From: Ferruginibacter sp.
GTDB taxonomy: Bacteria > Bacteroidota > Bacteroidia > Chitinophagales > Chitinophagaceae
Length of the DNA: 64,000 nucleotides
NCBI GenBank assembly: GCA_017983695.1
Contig: JAGOAX010000003.1
Location: 62,001-126,000, forward strand
Direction: 5' to 3'
Below are positions 53,780 to 62,246 of the stretch, piece after piece. Below the pieces are notes generated by a model. It saw only the letters and a program-made list of their open reading frames with translations, had not been told where the DNA came from and did not search any database. The position numbers and the translations under genes were made by a program. Position 1 is the stretch's first letter, and every line of letters begins with the position of its first letter.

Positions 53780-53954
53780 TGATATTATTTAGTAGTAATC
53801 GGGTGAAGGTACAACAGTTGCAATAAAGCAGGCTAAGAAGTAAATTGAGCGGTATTATGTTTTTTTTAATTGATATATAAAACTGCTAAATATACCTTGC
53901 ATTGGGTATTGCATTAAATAAATTAAAACAATTACTTTGATAAAAAATACGACT

Positions 53955-55610
53955 ATGAAACCCTTTTTTTTACTGTCAATTGCAACCCTTTTTGTTTCAG
54001 CATCATTTTCTCAAAATGCCGCTTCGGGCAAAATTGATTCTTTAGTAGATGCATGGAATATAACCACCTGGTATGTAGGAGAACTTAAAAATGGTAAACC
54101 AAATGGTTTGGGTGTGGCAGTTTATAAATCCGGCACTGCTATAAGGTATGTGGGCAATTTTGTTAATGGAAAATATGAAGGTGTTGGTACATTGCTTTTT
54201 AAAGATGGGGCTTTTTTAACCGGTGAATGGAAGGCAGGGAAACTAAATGGGCAAGGTGCTAATTTTACTACGGAAAAAGTGTTTTACCAGGGCGATTTTG
54301 TTAATGGCGAAAAAAATGGGTATGGTACATTAGTTTACGGCAATAACAGTTTTTACCAGGGCAGTTATAAAAACGATAAACAGGAGGGCAGGATAGTATC
54401 TGTTGGAGCTGACGGTACCATTTTTAACGACAATATTTATGCTGCCGGAAAAATGAACGGACAAGGCTATCAATACGAAGTGAATACCAAAAAATTATTT
54501 GAAGGAACCTGGAAGGATGATAAATGGGTGAGTGCAGCTACAGGTAATTATGCATCGTTTTTAAAGAACAGTAATTTTATTGGCGAAAAAACAGACAAGC
54601 AGGTATTGATGGGCATTATTAAAGATAAAAAACCGGTTGATACAACATTCTATTACAATTATGCTGCTAAAAAAAGATACTATGGGCCTTATCGTAATGG
54701 TGTTTTCGATAAAGGTCTTATAATAAGAGACGATTCTACAAGATTTTTAGGTGCCGTAAATGATGATGGAGCTTACGGTGCATGCGCTTTTATAAAACTG
54801 GGTAAATTTTATAATGCCGGTAATTATGAAAAAGATTTTTTGAGTGGAGACAGAAGCCTAAGCATCAGCATTGCCAATAAAACCGTTTTTTACGGGCAGG
54901 TAAGTGACAATGGTAATTGGAACGGGCAGGCCTGGTATGCCAATAATTCGAATGAAATTTATAAAGGAAAATATGTTGACAACAATTTTACAGAAGGCTG
55001 GAGGATTGATAAAGTTGGCTATTTTGTTAAGGGAACCTGGACGAAGGGAGGTATAGCAACAGTAGCTGCGCTGTATAACGAAAAGGGAGAGCCTATCAAT
55101 ATAAAACCAAAAACATTCTCAGATGCCTTATCAACTGTTGCAAGAGCTTATCCAACAGGTTATTTCGGATTATCGGGCAATGATGATTATAGTGAAGGGT
55201 ATGAATTTTTAGATGAATATTATCAAAGCCTGGTAAATTTTCCGGGTACAAGCTCATATGATATTATAGGGTTTAGTAAGAACGATTATGATCACTATGT
55301 TTCAACATTTGCAACAACATCAGATTTTGCGGAGGCTAAAAAGAAGTATGATTATTTATGCACTGAAATAAAAAAGGCAGGCATCGTGTTAAAAAAAGGA
55401 GCGGCTCCTGCTAAACTGAATGGAGATATTAAAGCGGCTGATGCTGACAATGATTTTAATATAAGCCAGTTTACTTTAACACCTGCTGTTAAAGGGTATA
55501 ATTATTTTGGGGTATCGGTTGTAATAAAAAAAAATATTGATGATGATTATGCTGTAATGGTTATTTGCGGTGATAAGGAGGATGCACTTACCCTTAATGA
55601 GGAGGAGTAA
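53955..55610 (+). CDS. Exported MORN-repeat protein with C-terminal unknown domain
   Basis: 551 residues from the ATG at 53955 (signal peptide LLSIATLFVSASFSQ). MORN-type repeats run from about residue 39 to 200: YVGELKNGKPNGLGVAVYKS, YVGNFVNGKYEGVGTLLFKD, GEWKAGKLNGQGANF, YQGDFVNGEKNGYGTLVYG. More divergent copies follow to about 360 (YGQVSDNGNWNGQAWY). A C-terminal domain of about 170 residues has no family that I recognise. MORN sheets bind lipids or proteins in eukaryotes; the bacterial exported versions are poorly understood. Confidence 0.8.
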   Translation: MKPFFLLSIATLFVSASFSQNAASGKIDSLVDAWNITTWYVGELKNGKPNGLGVAVYKSGTAIRYVGNFVNGKYEGVGTLLFKDGAFLTGEWKAGKLNGQGANFTTEKVFYQGDFVNGEKNGYGTLVYGNNSFYQGSYKNDKQEGRIVSVGADGTIFNDNIYAAGKMNGQGYQYEVNTKKLFEGTWKDDKWVSAATGNYASFLKNSNFIGEKTDKQVLMGIIKDKKPVDTTFYYNYAAKKRYYGPYRNGVFDKGLIIRDDSTRFLGAVNDDGAYGACAFIKLGKFYNAGNYEKDFLSGDRSLSISIANKTVFYGQVSDNGNWNGQAWYANNSNEIYKGKYVDNNFTEGWRIDKVGYFVKGTWTKGGIATVAALYNEKGEPINIKPKTFSDALSTVARAYPTGYFGLSGNDDYSEGYEFLDEYYQSLVNFPGTSSYDIIGFSKNDYDHYVSTFATTSDFAEAKKKYDYLCTEIKKAGIVLKKGAAPAKLNGDIKAADADNDFNISQFTLTPAVKGYNYFGVSVVIKKNIDDDYAVMVICGDKEDALTLNEEE

Positions 55611-55677
55611 ATAGAAGTACACAAATAAGTATAACTATTTTGTAAATTTTATATTACTTGTTGCTTAAATTACGCAG

Positions 55678-56619
55678 GTGTACAAATATTGTTTTATAGC
55701 AGGTCTGCTTTTTGCCGTTACGGTTTCCTCTTTGTTTGCCCAACAAAAAGATACGCTGTATTCTTTTACCATTTTTAAAGATGTAAATATTACCGTTGAC
55801 AGAGCGGTGCAATCATTTACCTCAAAAAAGCCTGCGCTGCTGATATTGTATGCATTGCCAAATGGCAATACCACTGCACAAACCATGGGTAAAAAAATGG
55901 CCGCAGGCGACGATTGGCATTTTGATATTCAGCACATCAGGGCACAAACTGCATTTTTACGTGCAGTATTACCCCATAAAAACATTGTGGTGGCCTACCT
56001 CGAAAATGATTATAAAAGCTGGCCTGCATGGAAACAAAAGCACCCCGAATTTGCGGTTGAAATAAAAAATATTGTGGACACCCTCTCATCCCTGTTTATA
56101 AAACCGGTTATTTACCTTAACGGGCATAGCGGCGGCGGCAGTTTTATTTTTGGATACCTTAAAGCTGTAACAGTTATTCCGGATAAGATACGCCGCATTA
56201 GTTTTATAGATAGTAATTATGGATACGATTCAACTTACAGTAAGCAGTTGATCAAGTGGCTCAACAACAAACACCATAGCTTAAATGTATTTGCCTATAA
56301 CGACAGTGTTGCTTTGTATAACGACAAACCAGTTGTATCTGCAACAGGTGGTACCTGGTATAAAAGCCATTTACTGTTAAAGCATCTGTCTCAAAAATTA
56401 AGGGTAACAACTGAAACAAACGACAGCCTGGTAATAGTAAAAAGTAAAGATGAAAGAATACAGTTCTTTTTTAAATTAAATCCTTACCGCAAAATATTTC
56501 ATACACAGCAGGTGGAATTAAACGGGTTTATACATAGTGTTTTGTGCGGCACAAAACTTGATTCTAAAAATTACCATTATTATGGACAAAGGGCTTATTC
56601 AGCATTTATTAAAGATTAA
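55678..56619 (+). CDS. Exported alpha/beta-hydrolase-like protein
   Basis: 313 residues with a GTG start and a signal peptide (FIAGLLFAVTVSSLFAQ). The hydrolase elbow is VIYLNGHSGGGSFIFGYLKA with S151 as nucleophile (GHSGG). A possible acid is in ISFIDSNYGYDS and a possible histidine in ELNGFIHSVLCG near the end. The oxyanion region is LLILYALPNGNTTAQ, of the HGG-like esterase type. The substrate is unknown; it could be an esterase or peptidase. It is followed 48 bases later by a lipoprotein gene. Confidence 0.72.
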   Translation: MYKYCFIAGLLFAVTVSSLFAQQKDTLYSFTIFKDVNITVDRAVQSFTSKKPALLILYALPNGNTTAQTMGKKMAAGDDWHFDIQHIRAQTAFLRAVLPHKNIVVAYLENDYKSWPAWKQKHPEFAVEIKNIVDTLSSLFIKPVIYLNGHSGGGSFIFGYLKAVTVIPDKIRRISFIDSNYGYDSTYSKQLIKWLNNKHHSLNVFAYNDSVALYNDKPVVSATGGTWYKSHLLLKHLSQKLRVTTETNDSLVIVKSKDERIQFFFKLNPYRKIFHTQQVELNGFIHSVLCGTKLDSKNYHYYGQRAYSAFIKD

Positions 56620-56667
56620 GAGCTGTGTAAAATAAAAGCAGGTAATTATAATATTGTAATTTTAATA

Positions 56668-57480
56668 ATGCTGCGTTATTTTCTTATTATATTTTCTGTA
56701 TTTTTTTCAGGCTGTACAGCATCGCATAAAATTTCTTTACCTAAAAGAAAAGCAGCTGCAGTAAATGGCGCAGATTTCTACAACCGGGTTGCTGCTATTG
56801 ACAGGAACGAAAGAGAACTGCAGATAATAAAAGAAATTACTGCTGGTAATATTCCGGATTTTTTAAGAAAATTAGTTCCTGTAAATGTTTATATAACCGA
56901 TACAGCAAGCGGCAAAATTATTAAAGCCACCTATTTTGTTACGGTTGACTATCTTAGTATTGGCAACAATAAAAATTTTGCAAGAGTACCGATAACACCA
57001 ATGGCTGCACAACAGATTGCCGACAGCCTGCATTGTTTTTTACCAACAAAAAAAATGGTGGATGATATTTACGCAGCGGCTAAAATAAAATTAGCACCGC
57101 AGCCATTAACCGTGTACAGGGATAGTGCCATAACTTTTTACCAGCATCATTTATTGATAGAAGAAGGCAGAAAAAACAGGCATGGTTTAATTGCAGGAAT
57201 AAAGAAAGATGTTGTTATTTCTTCAAAAATTACCAGTGATCCTAAACCAAACCGGGTGGCAATTTATGGCTGGCATCAATTAAACGGGCAACCCATTCAG
57301 CCACTATACACCGGCCATGTAAATTGGTATGTGGATTACAGCCATGGCATAAGACTGATTTATCGCACTATACTCATTAATGGTAAAGCTGTTGATTATA
57401 TTGATGTATTAAAAGATAAACTGCTGCGCAAACTATTAACTGATGAGCAGGCTCCGGACTTTTACCGGTATAATTATTAA
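56668..57480 (+). CDS. Lipoprotein of unknown function
   Basis: 270 residues, lipobox FFSGCTA (Cys16). The mature part is mixed alpha/beta: YNRVAAIDRNERELQIIKEI, NIPDFLRKLVPVNVYITDTA, and a C-terminal stretch with aromatic and basic motifs (VAIYGWHQLNGQPIQPLY; YVDYSHGIRLIYRTILING). The YGWH-x-HVNWYVDYSHG segment looks like a catalytic or binding site with conserved His/Tyr. I know similar proteins only as hypothetical. Probably cotranscribed with the upstream hydrolase. Confidence 0.7.
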   Translation: MLRYFLIIFSVFFSGCTASHKISLPKRKAAAVNGADFYNRVAAIDRNERELQIIKEITAGNIPDFLRKLVPVNVYITDTASGKIIKATYFVTVDYLSIGNNKNFARVPITPMAAQQIADSLHCFLPTKKMVDDIYAAAKIKLAPQPLTVYRDSAITFYQHHLLIEEGRKNRHGLIAGIKKDVVISSKITSDPKPNRVAIYGWHQLNGQPIQPLYTGHVNWYVDYSHGIRLIYRTILINGKAVDYIDVLKDKLLRKLLTDEQAPDFYRYNY

Positions 57481-57626
57481 AATAAAAGGATTTCAATTTT
57501 ACCCTCAAGCAACTTTCAGATTTTTTTACCACACAGGCATCCAAACCTTCTTGCTTTGCGATAGGACTATTACAAACACATTCTATCCTTCATTCATTGT
57601 TATTTTTTACCATTAAAACTAAATTT

Positions 57627-58067
57627 ATGTTTAAAAAAATTCAGCTTATTGTTGTAGTAAGTGCCTTGCTCATTGGAAACTCCTGCAAAAAAAGCAGTGA
57701 CACACCGGTAGTGCCTAATCCAAACATTTCTTTTTCAGCCACCATCAATGGAGCCAGCGAAGTTCCTGCCAATGCTTCTACAGCCACAGGATCTGCCACT
57801 GGCACATTTAATACTACCACTAAAGTATTTACCTTAACAGTAACTTATACCGGTGTAACTGCATCTGCCAGCCATATTCACAAAGCTGCCGCTGGTGCAT
57901 CTGGTGGGGTTGTTTTTGGATTTACGCCATTTACTTCCCCAATAAATTTTTCAGCTACATTAGATGCTACCCAAGAGGCAGATTTAATGGCCAACTTATA
58001 TTATGTAAATATTCATTCGGCTGCTTTTGGTGCCGGAGAAATAAGGGGCCAGCTTATAAAGCAATAA
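57627..58067 (+). CDS. CHRD-domain lipoprotein
   Basis: 146 residues from the ATG at 57627, lipobox IGNSCKK (Cys20). The remainder is one CHRD (chordin-like) domain: FSATINGASEVPANASTATG, TVTYTGVTASASHIHKAAAG and NIHSAAFGAGEIRGQL. CHRD domains occur in exported bacterial proteins of mostly unknown role; the HIH and NIHS motifs are their hallmark and may bind metal. Monocistronic. Confidence 0.9.
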   Translation: MFKKIQLIVVVSALLIGNSCKKSSDTPVVPNPNISFSATINGASEVPANASTATGSATGTFNTTTKVFTLTVTYTGVTASASHIHKAAAGASGGVVFGFTPFTSPINFSATLDATQEADLMANLYYVNIHSAAFGAGEIRGQLIKQ

Positions 58068-58173
58068 ACTAAAAGCACATCTCCCCAACGGCCTTTTACA
58101 AGGTTGTTGGGTTTCTATGTTTCCGGCATCCAAAACGCCTGATTTTACGTTAATAAGGCAGGTTAAACAGGTA

Positions 58174-58204
58174 TTGATAAATTTGGTAACTTACTTTATC
58201 TTTA
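58174..58204 (+). promoter_or_regulatory. Promoter of the PKD/T9SS type B gene
   Basis: TTG at 58174-58176, 20 bases, then TATCTTTA at 58197-58204: one mismatch to the Bacteroidota consensus. It is 21 bases before the start codon. Confidence 0.6.
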
Positions 58205-58225
58205 GAAGTACTTAAAAAACGATGG

Positions 58226-60691
58226 GTGAATTTTAAAACCTTTTTTTATAAACGGTTATTTAATTGTGCAAAGCTAATCCTGCCTGCATTGTCACTATTA
58301 TGCTTTTCACTTTTATCCAAAGCACAAAGTTGCCCGGCTAATATTGATTTTGAGAACGGTACTTTTAGCGGGTGGATCAATTATACAGGTGGTGTAGTTG
58401 CATCAGGCGGATCAAATATTATTACCCTGGTACCATCGGGGCCAATGCCAGGCAGGCACATCATGATGTCTTCCTTTCCTGGCAACGGGCTCGATCCTTA
58501 TGGTAATTTTCCAATCAATTGTCCTAATGGCAGCGGCCATTCTATTCAGTTAGGCAATACCAGCGGTGGTGCAGAGGCAGAAGGCGTATCTTATGAATTT
58601 ACCATTCCTGCCAATCAAAACGAGTACAATTTAATTTATCATTATGCCGTGGTTTTTCAGGATCCCAACCATCAGCAGAACGAACAGCCACGGATGGAAA
58701 TAGAGATAACCAATGTTACTGATAATTCAATCATTAACTGTTCATCTTTTGCTTTCTTTCCATATGGCACTCCGCTTCCAGGTTTCAAACTTTCAAATAA
58801 TCCTGGTGGCTCCACACCTGTCTGGTATAAAGAGTGGTCGGCTGTTTCAATTAATTTAGATGGTAAAGCCGGTAAAACTATTCGCCTGTTGTTTAAAACA
58901 TCCGATTGTACTTTCAGAAGGCATTTTGGATATGCTTATATAGATGTTAACTCTGAATGCAGCGGCCGTTTTGAAGGCGCTTCATTTTGCCCCGACGATA
59001 CAGCAGTAAATGTAATTGCTCCATACGGCTACCAGGGTTATACCTGGTACAACAGTACTTTTACACAGGTATTAGGTACACAGCAGGCACTTACATTTCA
59101 ACCACCACCACTATCAAGCACCGAGGTTGCTGTAGTGCTGGTTCCCTATAATGGTTATGGTTGTTTAGATACTTTATACACTAATGTGGTAGATAATTTA
59201 GTGGTAACAGCTAATGCCGGGCAGGACACCGTTTCATGTAATCACTCACCGGTCCAGATTGGTGCTGCACCAACATTAGGTGTAAGGTATAGTTGGTCAC
59301 CGGTCACGGGATTGTCTAATCCAAATATTGCAAACCCGGTTGCGTTGCCCGATACTACAACAACTTATACGCTTACAGCCAGGAGTAATGGAGGCGGATG
59401 TGTACACACCGACCAGGTAACAGTAAAAGCATCCCTGGTAAATGATGCCATACAGGTTTTGGGTAAAACATCTTATTGTATTGGCAGCGGCGACAGTACC
59501 GTTTTAATTGTTGAACCTGCTGACAGTATTCAGTGGTACAGAAATAATATTCCTATAGCAGGCGCCAATCAAACTGTTTACCGGGTAATGCAGGGTGGCG
59601 CATACCATGCTGTTCTTTTTGGTGGCTTTGGATGTTTCTTAACCACAGTTGTGCAACAGGTAGATATCGGAACAGTTCCGGTATCAGGTTTTTCGGTTAA
59701 TAAACCCAATCAATGTTTATTTGGTAACCAGTATATTTTTACAAACAGCAGTACAAATGCTGTAGGTGAAATGAATTACAAATGGACTTTTGGAGATGGT
59801 AACGAAAGCAGCAGCAGGGATGTAACCTACACTTATAAAAAAGCTGGGATATATACAGTAACATTAGCGGTAAGCAGTATTGCTATTTGTGCCGACAGTA
59901 CAACATTTACAGTTGTTGTGCATCAAAACGCTGTGTCCGAATTTTCAGTTGAGCCAACATGTATTAATCTTCCAGTACTTCCCATTAATAATACAAAAGA
60001 TACATTAGGCTCACCAATTAGTTATACCTGGACTTTTGGTAACGGGCAAACTTCTACTTTAAGAAACCCGCCAGCACAGGTTTATACTCAGGCCGGCAGG
60101 TACGATATAAATTTATCTGTAAATACAGCACAATGCCCGTTCCCTGTTCATAATTTAAAACGTACTGTTATTATCGACAGGCCTTTGCCGGGTATTACCT
60201 ATCCATTGGAATATGCTGTAATTAACCTGCCGCTTGATTTACACGCCAGGCCAATTGGCGAAACAGCATTATGGAGCCCTGCATTAAATTTAGATGATGC
60301 AAAAAGTTTTAACCCGGTTTTTAAAGGGGCAACAGAACAATTATTTGCTATAGCAATAACAACCAAAACCGGTTGTGTAACCACCGATTCGCAATTGGTT
60401 AAACTGGTAAAGAGCATTGAAATTTATGTGCCCAATGCATTTACACCCGATGGTAACGGCAATAATGATGTTTTACGCCCTGTAATGTATGGTATAAAAC
60501 AATTACGCTACTTTAAAGTATTTAACCGCTGGGGACAACAGTTTTTTCAAACCCAAAATCCCAAACAGGGTTGGGATGGATTATTTAAAAACGTAAAACA
60601 GGAAATGCAAACTGTGGTTTGGGTGGTAGAAGCATTGGGCGTAGATGGCAAAATTTATATAAAGAAGGGAACAACTGTATTGTTACGATAA
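58226..60691 (+). CDS. T9SS type B-secreted protein with PKD domains
   Basis: 821 residues, GTG start, signal peptide (LILPALSLLCFSLLSKAQ). An N-terminal jelly-roll-like domain at about 35-250 begins CPANIDFENGTFSGWINYTG, as in carbohydrate-binding folds. Ig-like segments follow, then two PKD domains at about 488-575 and 577-655 (YKWTFGDGNESSSRDVTYTY; YTWTFGNGQTSTLRNPPAQV). The C-terminal type B sorting domain begins near 732 with YVPNAFTPDGNGNNDVLRP and holds FNRWGQQFFQT and GWDGLFKN. Exported through the T9SS; role in gliding, adhesion or glycan capture is inferred. Confidence 0.9.
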   Translation: MNFKTFFYKRLFNCAKLILPALSLLCFSLLSKAQSCPANIDFENGTFSGWINYTGGVVASGGSNIITLVPSGPMPGRHIMMSSFPGNGLDPYGNFPINCPNGSGHSIQLGNTSGGAEAEGVSYEFTIPANQNEYNLIYHYAVVFQDPNHQQNEQPRMEIEITNVTDNSIINCSSFAFFPYGTPLPGFKLSNNPGGSTPVWYKEWSAVSINLDGKAGKTIRLLFKTSDCTFRRHFGYAYIDVNSECSGRFEGASFCPDDTAVNVIAPYGYQGYTWYNSTFTQVLGTQQALTFQPPPLSSTEVAVVLVPYNGYGCLDTLYTNVVDNLVVTANAGQDTVSCNHSPVQIGAAPTLGVRYSWSPVTGLSNPNIANPVALPDTTTTYTLTARSNGGGCVHTDQVTVKASLVNDAIQVLGKTSYCIGSGDSTVLIVEPADSIQWYRNNIPIAGANQTVYRVMQGGAYHAVLFGGFGCFLTTVVQQVDIGTVPVSGFSVNKPNQCLFGNQYIFTNSSTNAVGEMNYKWTFGDGNESSSRDVTYTYKKAGIYTVTLAVSSIAICADSTTFTVVVHQNAVSEFSVEPTCINLPVLPINNTKDTLGSPISYTWTFGNGQTSTLRNPPAQVYTQAGRYDINLSVNTAQCPFPVHNLKRTVIIDRPLPGITYPLEYAVINLPLDLHARPIGETALWSPALNLDDAKSFNPVFKGATEQLFAIAITTKTGCVTTDSQLVKLVKSIEIYVPNAFTPDGNGNNDVLRPVMYGIKQLRYFKVFNRWGQQFFQTQNPKQGWDGLFKNVKQEMQTVVWVVEALGVDGKIYIKKGTTVLLR

Positions 60692-60739
60692 ACATTTCTT
60701 CAACTTAATTGTTAAAACAAATAAATTAAAAAACAAACC

Positions 60740-61249
60740 ATGAAAAAATTATTTTCGCTTAGCCTGATGGCAGTTTTATTATTAACTGTGTTTGCATGCA
60801 ATGCACAAAGCCCAAAAAGCCCACTGGTATCGGTTACACAAAAAGTGGGTGATGCAACTATCAGTATCAATTACAGTCAGCCATCTGTAAAAGGCAGAAC
60901 GATTGGTAAAGACCTTGAACCCAAAGCCGGTGTGGTATGGAGAACAGGAGCTAACGATGCCACTGTTTTTGAAGTGGATAAAGATGTAATGGTGGAAGGC
61001 AAAGCTTTACCTGCAGGTAAATATGCATTATTTACATTGGTAAATGGAGATGACTGGACAATTATTTTTAATAAAACCTGGAAACAGTGGGGTGCGTTTA
61101 AATATAAAGATGCTGATGATGCATTAAGGGTAAATGTAAAAGCTGGTAAAGCTGTTCCCTTTGCAGAAAAAATGGAATTTACAATCAGTGAAAAAGGAAC
61201 AGTTACTTTAGTGTGGGGCGATATTAAAGTTGAGTTTGCTGTAAAATAA
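60740..61249 (+). CDS. DUF2911-domain exported protein
   Basis: 169 residues with a signal peptide; TVFACNAQ allows either lipid attachment at Cys20 or cleavage after Ala. The DUF2911 pattern is complete: INYSQPSVKGRTIGKDLEPK, VWRTGANDATVFEVDKDVMV, LPAGKYALFTLVNGDDWTII and FNKTWKQWGAFKY. The family is widespread in Bacteroidota, with no known function. Monocistronic. Confidence 0.9.
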   Translation: MKKLFSLSLMAVLLLTVFACNAQSPKSPLVSVTQKVGDATISINYSQPSVKGRTIGKDLEPKAGVVWRTGANDATVFEVDKDVMVEGKALPAGKYALFTLVNGDDWTIIFNKTWKQWGAFKYKDADDALRVNVKAGKAVPFAEKMEFTISEKGTVTLVWGDIKVEFAVK

Positions 61250-61300
61250 ATTTTATCTGCTTTCAGTAGTATACCAGTTTGAAATTTTTAAATTAAGAGT

Positions 61301-61372
61301 TGTCAGCCTGAGCTTGTCGAAGGCGGGTTACAAGCTAAAGGTATACCGGTTTCGACAAGCTCAACCTGACAG
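61301..61372. repeat. Dispersed palindromic repeat, copy 2 (order A-B)
   Basis: TGTCAGCCTGAGCTTGTCGA followed by AGG (61301-61323), then GCGGGTTACAAGC and a spacer, then TTTCGACAAGCTCAACCTGA followed by CAG (61350-61372). The two arms are the same as in copy 1 at 44061 but in reverse order. Confidence 0.75.
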
Positions 61373-61407
61373 CTTTTCAAACTGAAACACTACCCAGTTT
61401 TCCTTGC

Positions 61408-61986
61408 TTATAAAATATTCTTTAGCCTGATATGCTGTAACAGCATAATTGTTTTGGCATCCTTTATTTCGCCGGTATCAATCATGTGCAGGGCTTTATC
61501 AAAAGGCAATTCCAGTACTTCAATATCTTCCTGCTCATGATCGAGTCCGCCGCCTTCATGTACTTTCATATCTTTTGAATATGCTGCTATAAAAAAGTGC
61601 AGCATTTCTGTTACAGAGCCCGGCGACATATATACTTCAAATATTTTTTGCATTTCCGATATCTTATAACCGGTCTCTTCTTCAGTTTCCCGTTTAATGC
61701 AATCTTCCGGGTTGTCGTTGTCCAATAAACCGGCACAGGCTTCAATTAATAAACCCGAGCTATTACCATTTATAAAAGTGGGCATGCGGAACTGCCTGGT
61801 TAATATCACCGTTTTATACGTTGTATTATACAATAAAATGACAGCAGCATTTCCCCTGTCGTATGCTTCCCGGCTTAGTGTTTCCCAGGTGCCATTGTTC
61901 TTTAAGTATTCATAAGTTATCTTTCTAAGAACGTACCAGTTATCAGAAAGTATTTCGGTGGTTACAATTTTTACTCTCTCCGTCAT
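61408..61986 (-). CDS. nudK: Nudix hydrolase, NudK-like (GDP-mannose pyrophosphatase type)
   Basis: 192 residues, no signal peptide. The Nudix box is intact: a Gly followed by NPEDCIKRETEEETGYKI, with the REtxEE core binding Mg. The N-terminal part (NNGTWETLSREAYDRGNAAV) and C-terminal EVYMSPGSVTEMLHFFIAAY match the NudK/ADP-ribose pyrophosphatase branch; the length equals that of E. coli NudK (191). It hydrolyses GDP-mannose or similar nucleotide sugars. Divergent from the serine hydrolase. Confidence 0.9.
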   Translation of the reverse strand: MTERVKIVTTEILSDNWYVLRKITYEYLKNNGTWETLSREAYDRGNAAVILLYNTTYKTVILTRQFRMPTFINGNSSGLLIEACAGLLDNDNPEDCIKRETEEETGYKISEMQKIFEVYMSPGSVTEMLHFFIAAYSKDMKVHEGGGLDHEQEDIEVLELPFDKALHMIDTGEIKDAKTIMLLQHIRLKNIL

Positions 61987-62048
61987 CAGGATGTTTTATT
62001 TTTTATTATTAAAGGTATGAAGTTTTGTGTAGCAGTATTTGTTGCATA

Positions 62049-62181
62049 AACTGCGGATGCAGTTAAAATTATAATTATAATAGCGCATTTAAAGGGTTGC
62101 CAACCTTGCCCCGAATGTTTTAAGTAGACATGACTTTAAAAAGGTTGGCAACCCTTGTGACAATTTTATATGCAGTTAAAA
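62049..62181. repeat. Palindromic element with 16-bp inverted repeats and 12-bp flanking direct repeats
   Basis: AAGGGTTGCCAACCTT (62092-62107) and AAGGTTGGCAACCCTT (62141-62156) are exact inverted copies 33 bases apart. The direct repeat ATGCAGTTAAAA flanks them at 62057-62068 and 62170-62181. A small hairpin AACTGC-GGAT-GCAGTT (62049-62064) overlaps the left direct repeat. Confidence 0.6.
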
Positions 62182-62246
62182 CTACTTCGTAAAACAATAA
62201 ATAAAACTTATTTTTAAACACCCATTCAAACCTTAAACACTCAATT

